Shown: positions 60,176-64,000 of the stretch, one piece after another
Position numbering within the stretch: the stretch's first letter is position 1
How the letters are laid out: every line of letters begins with the position of its first letter
From: Pyrus communis
Taxonomy: Eukaryota; Streptophyta; Magnoliopsida; Rosales; Rosaceae
Length of the DNA: 64,000 nucleotides
Direction: 5' to 3'
Assembly: GCF_963583255.1 (NCBI RefSeq)
Contig: NC_084804.1
Span: 25,795,061 to 25,859,060 of the forward strand
Notes under the pieces: generated by a model
What the model was told of the DNA's origin: nothing
Databases searched by the model: none
The model's input: the letters and a program-made list of their open reading frames with translations, nothing else
Program-made: the position numbers and the translations under genes

Positions 60176-60193
60176 TCCCCGGCAACGGCGCCA
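60176..60193 (-). other. Primer binding site of E1 (tRNA-Asp)
   Basis: On the - strand TGGCGCCGTTGCCGGGGA, 5 nt inside the LTR boundary at 60199. Confidence 0.95.
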
Positions 60194-60198
60194 AAATT

Positions 60199-62616
60199 TG
60201 ATGCGTGATTTACACGCACACAAATTAAACCCTCTTTTCGTCAAATTGTAGTATATGTATAAGTAGGGATCGTTCTAGACCGGGGATTAGGAGGGATTGT
60301 TAACCACTTGGATTTGACTCAAAAACGTAAAATAACAATATGAAATACTAACTTAGACTCAAAGAATGCAAAACTAAGCTTTAAAACACTAAGACAAACC
60401 AAAAGACTCAAAACAACACAAACACACTCAAATCTGCCTAAAAACCACTTTCTGGGCAGATTTGAGCACAAACACAAATTTGGACGAAATTAAGTAATAA
60501 CTTGACTCAAGAACGTAAAAACACAATATAAAACACTAAACTAACTCAAAGAATGTAAAACTAATCACTTAAAACATTAAAACAAACCAAAAGACTCAAA
60601 CATCACCCAAAACACTCAAAACTGCCTTAAAATCACTTTCTGGGCAGTTTTGAGCACTTTGGTGAATTTGGACGAAATTGGGAAATAAAATGAATCAAAA
60701 CACTCATAAACACAAACTAAAACACTTTCTAACTAAATTGGACATTAAAGTAAAGGGGGATTTAGATTTATACGAAAATTAACTAAAATGCACAGATTCA
60801 AATTAAAGCAAAATGTAAATGTGAATGTGTGATAGAATTTGAATGGAATGAAGGCTAGCTAAGGGGTTCATCTCCATACATGTTATACTTGCATAATAAA
60901 ATGATTTCCAATTGCATTTCAATAAACCATGAAACTCAACACCCCGGGTTAACCGTGATGCACTAATTAACCTTCAAATATTCCTAACGTTATTGAATTG
61001 GATGGGTTAGCGCATACAACAATTCAAAACATTCCCCACAAGTCCCCTACATGATTGCATAATAGAGATACAAGCAAGAATCATTACGCTCTATGAAAAT
61101 TATAAGTGTTGACGAGGCATTCGTTACTATGGATTGCATGAAACTTATGCCAAGAATTCATTTAACGCGATTGTTTATAAGCAACCTCCACTACTTGTGA
61201 ATATAAGTTCATAACTATTAGGTGAAACTCACTTATATTCTAGCGTCATATTCATGCATGAAAATTAAGCGTGCACTCTCAATAAACATACATAAATAAG
61301 TTATCAATCAAACGGTTAAACAAATTGAATCCACAACTTATAAAACGCAATTAGAAGTATTCAAATCAAAATGCAAGCATAAACATATATTCGAATCACC
61401 CCCTAACCAAGGGGGTTTAGTTCCTCATGGTACAAAACAAAGAGAATCAAAGAAACACCTAAACATTCCAACAACTCAAACTTGAATTGTATGAACGTTT
61501 AGGCCCTCTTATCTTCCATTCCTCATTCGTACAAAACAAAGAGTATTGAAATTAAACATTGAAATCAAAGAAACACCTAAACATTCCAACAACTCAAACT
61601 TGAATTGTATGAACGTTTAGGCACTCTTCTCTTCCTCTTCGTTGTAGCACAAGGTCTAAGGATAGTTTGATGGTGTGAATGGTTTGGGTAGTGGTGGAGG
61701 AATGGAAGGATGGTGTTTTGGTGGCTGCAATGAGGGTGTGGAGAGGTTTTGACGAATTTCTGGAATATGGAAGAGTGTATTAATGAAATGTGTATGCAAT
61801 GGATGCTTATTTATAGGTGAAATGGGGGGAACATGACAGCTAGGAGGGAATGTGGCTGCATGTTTGAATGATTAAAGGATGCATGTGGGTTGGAATTGCA
61901 TGTGCAATGAATATGTGGCTGCATGTGCAAGGGGACAATCTGAAAATGCATGTGAAAGCATGTGTTGGCTGCAATGATGAAATGGATGGGAGTGCATGTG
62001 GCTTAATTAATTAAAGGGAGTGCATGTGCAATGTTTTAAAGGATGGAATGCATGTGAATATGATGGAAATCTGATGGGAGATGGAATGGGATGTTTTGCA
62101 TGTGAATTAAAGAGTAAATGCATGTGAATTAAAGAGTGAATGCATGTGCAATGACAGCTAGGTTGAATATGCATGTGGAATGGCTGATTTATTTGAAGAT
62201 GCATGTGCAATGAAGTGGAATGACAGCTAGGTTATGATGATGAATGCATGTGGCTGATTTAATTGAATAGGAAAGCATGTGGATTTAATGGTTTAAAGGG
62301 TGAACGCATGTGGATGCATGTGTTGATGAATGGGATTAGGAAAGGTTTAAATGTCCTAAAACTAAAGGGAACAAGGTTCCAACACTTTGGTCTTCAATTA
62401 GGTCTTCAATTTCGTCCAACACTTTGGCTCCAAGCATAAGCTATCCATCCTTAGTCCAAAAGTGCTCCAAAAGTCTCCAAAATCCATCTTTTTGCTCCTT
62501 TAGCCCTTTGGACCTACAAACACACGAAAATAGCTTAAAGTACTAAAATAACTAAAGAAACATAACGTAAATGCACGAGAACAAGCCATTTAAGTCGCAT
62601 GAATATGCTCCTATCA
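60199..62616 (-). mobile_element. 5' LTR of E1 (2418 bp)
   Basis: Same length as the 3' LTR. The two differences are near 62294 and 62330. TATA box TATTTATA at 61808-61815, hairpins at 60427-60466 and 60615-60654. Followed by TSD aaggc (62617-62621). Confidence 0.95.
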
Positions 62617-63303
62617 AAGGCCCTCATAGAAATATTGAAGGAGAAGCTCCTCCTTCATTTGATGTTGAGGACATGATGCAACAAGGGCTTTAAAACGCTC
62701 GTAGTATGCCGGAAAAGTTTCTCCTTGACTTTGTTGGATTCCGCTAATTTTCTTCCTCAAGAGAATGACTCTTGAAGTAGGGAAGAACTTCTCCAAGAAC
62801 GCTCTCTTCATGCTCTCCCAAGAAGTAACGGTCCCGGGTGCCAATTCATAAAGCCAATCCTTAGCCTTTTCCACAAGAGAGAATGGAAAAGCTTTCATCA
62901 TTAGAATGTTCCCATCGACATTTATGGGTGTCATGCTCGAACAAACAACCTCGAACTCCTTGAGATGCTTGTTGGGATCTTCCATGGAAAGCCCATGGTA
63001 TTTCGGAATGTGGTGCAACAAGCTTGACTTCAACTCGAATTCATCGGTCTTGCCTTGGGCAGCCGCGGGGTATTGAATGCATAATGGTGCGGCATTGGCC
63101 AACCCCGAGGCCGAAAGCTCTTTAATGGTCCGATTGTCTGCTGCCATAACTTCTTCTTCCACACTTTCAAACTCAGATTCGGGCTCTAAACTTGAACTAG
63201 GTTCACTAGGTTCGGGATGCCTCCTCTTTCTTCTCAAATCACGTTCAAAATCGTCGTTAAAGTCCAAGATATGTGCATGCACAGTTTGAGAACTCCGCGT
63301 CAT
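62617..63303 (-). CDS. gag: E2 gag, N-terminal part (interrupted by E1)
   Basis: Starts at ATG (63301-63303, - strand), about 100 nt after the primer site. It encodes a charged N-terminus with an acidic EPESEFESVEEE run and the capsid domain (GLSMEDPNKHLKEF, FLEKFFPTSR, YYERFKALVASCPQHQ), stopping at YFYEGL where E1 is inserted. It continues in frame at 52789. The present fragment would terminate at the TGA formed by the first bases of E1. Confidence 0.92.
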
Positions 63304-63404
63304 GCACTAGTACCTAAACCAAGAAAACAAAACAAAATGAGAAAACTAGGTAAATTACACTAAAAACATACGGCAAAAACACAAGGGATTAGCAATTTTG
63401 CTAA

Positions 63405-63422
63405 TCCCCGGCAACGGCGCCA
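63405..63422 (-). other. Primer binding site of E2 (tRNA-Asp)
   Basis: On the - strand TGGCGCCGTTGCCGGGGA, 5 nt inside the LTR boundary at 63428. Confidence 0.95.
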
Positions 63423-63427
63423 AAATT

Positions 63428-64000
63428 TGATGCGAAAATAGTTAAACACACAAATTAAACCCTATGGATGACAATTGTAGTAAATGAGCAAATAGGGATC
63501 GTTCTAGACCGGGGATTAACTAGGGATGCTAATCAATGTGAAATTGACTCAAAAACGTAAGAACACAATATAAAACACTTACTAGACTCAAAGAATGCAA
63601 AACTAAACTTTAAAACACTAAAACAAACCAAAAGACTCAAACATCACCCAAAACACTCAAAACTGCCTTAAAAACACTTTCTGGGCAGTTTTGGACACTT
63701 TGGTGAATTTGGACGAATTTGTGTAACAAATTGAATCAAAACACTTAAAAACACAAACTAAGACACTTTCTAACTAAGTTGGACACTAAAGTAAAGGGGG
63801 ATTAAGGTTTTGACGAAATTAAATTAAATAAAACAAGTTAATAAACTAGGCAGATTGTATAAACGGATTTGAGAAACAAGATGATGGATGGATTAGTTAG
63901 AGGTCCATTCTCCACACATGACACATTTATATATGAATCGATTCTCCAATTGTTTTTCATTAACTATGATGCTCAACACCCCAAGTTAACCGTGATGCAC
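63428..64000 (-). mobile_element. 5' LTR of E2, first 573 bp
   Basis: Starts TGATGCGAAAATAG and appears identical to 43968-44540 throughout. The rest lies beyond the window edge. Confidence 0.95.

Larger units (their letters stand above)
52795..62616 (-). mobile_element. Complete non-autonomous element E1 (9822 bp)
   Basis: Two 2418-bp LTRs (52795-55212 and 60199-62616) differing at two positions by eye. TSD aaggc at 52790-52794 and 62617-62621. It carries a gag-derived ORF (59145-60068, sense) and the antisense coiled-coil gene (58381-59052), but no protease, RT or integrase. It is the youngest insertion in the window and sits in the E2 gag gene. Its size and lack of pol resemble high-copy defective LTR elements reported from rosaceous genomes, but that link is from memory. 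Confidence 0.95.
4072..64000 (-). mobile_element. Non-autonomous Athila-like element E4 (runs past the window)
   Basis: A - strand element into which E5/E6, EA, E3, S2, E2 and E1 were later inserted. Its own sequence is 3' LTR pieces 4072-4289 and 16677-18122, interior 18123-20001 and 31032-33303, and 5' LTR 33304-35343. The 3' and 5' LTR pieces match: 4072-4289 matches the start at 33304 with one difference, and 16677-17148 matches 34872-35343 with about four. Gag-pol is deleted and an antisense gene is present. Reassembled, it would be about 10.2 kb with LTRs of about 3.0 kb. The expected TSD at the left is 'atata' (4067-4071); its partner is outside the window. Confidence 0.8.
35344..64000 (+). 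mobile_element. Element E3 (gag-pol type, runs past the window)
   Basis: A forward-oriented element inserted in the E4 5' LTR; expected TSD 'gaatg' (35339-35343). It has a 5' LTR (35344-37262), primer site (37269-37286) and gag-pol from 37400. Gag-pol is broken by a nonsense codon, by solo LTR S2 (38961-41305) and by element E2 starting at 43968. Its integrase, 3' noncoding region and 3' LTR should lie to the right of the window. Confidence 0.85.
43968..64000 (-). mobile_element. Element E2 (gag-pol type, 5' LTR runs past the window)
   Basis: A - strand element inserted in the E3 pol gene; expected TSD 'aacaa' (43963-43967). 3' LTR 43968-46341 (end truncated), 3' noncoding region to 47941, gag-pol 47942-52794 plus 62617-63303 (split by E1), primer site 63405-63422, 5' LTR from 63428. 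The first 573 bp of its two LTRs appear identical, so the insertion is recent. It is the only element here with an apparently undamaged gag-pol apart from the E1 insertion. Confidence 0.9.

Overview
The window is plant nuclear DNA, almost certainly from a eudicot. I find no host gene in it. Every stretch can be assigned to Athila-like Ty3/gypsy LTR retrotransposons inserted into one another. The evidence is gag-pol polyproteins with Athila-type reverse transcriptase motifs, primer binding sites matching the 3' end of plant tRNA-Asp, LTRs that start TGAT and end ATCA or AACA, and 5-bp target-site duplications (TSDs). A rosaceous (apple/pear-like) source is my guess from memory and is not demonstrated.

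The nest, outermost first. L0 is a +strand LTR at 1-110 and 2279-4071, continuing beyond the window. S1 is a solo LTR (111-2278, - strand) inside L0. E4 is a - strand non-autonomous element running from 4072 to beyond the window. Within E4, its 3' LTR (4072-4289 and 16677-18122) is split by E5 (9057-16676, +), which itself received E6 (4290-9056, -). The E4 interior holds EA (20002-31026, +), an 11-kb element of a second family with 1920-bp LTRs. The E4 5' LTR (33304-35343) is split by E3 (35344 onward, +). The E3 gag-pol gene holds solo LTR S2 (38961-41305) and is cut at 43967 by E2 (43968 onward, -). The E2 gag gene holds E1 (52795-62616, -), a 9.8-kb non-autonomous element whose LTRs differ at only two positions.

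There are three kinds of element. E2, E3 and EA have a gag-pol polyprotein (gag, CCHC knuckle, protease, RT, RNase H, integrase). E4 and E5 have lost gag-pol but keep the first 14 gag codons and carry an unrelated gene on the opposite strand, encoding a 223-233 aa coiled-coil protein with a repetitive proline-rich tail. E6 carries a different gag-derived ORF lacking capsid, protease and polymerase. E1 carries both the gag-derived ORF and the antisense gene. The defective elements share LTR termini, primer site, 3' noncoding region and polypurine tract with the autonomous ones, so they were probably mobilised by E2/E3-type proteins.

The most interesting signals are the antisense gene with its own promoter-like region, and stem-loops whose stems change while their loops stay constant across two families: one beside each of two polypurine-tract-like G runs, one just after pol, and one near the LTR 3' end. 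Other strong observations are LTRs built from two families, dense TGCATG (RY) arrays in U3, and a junction at 4289/4290 where one deletion explains three truncated elements.
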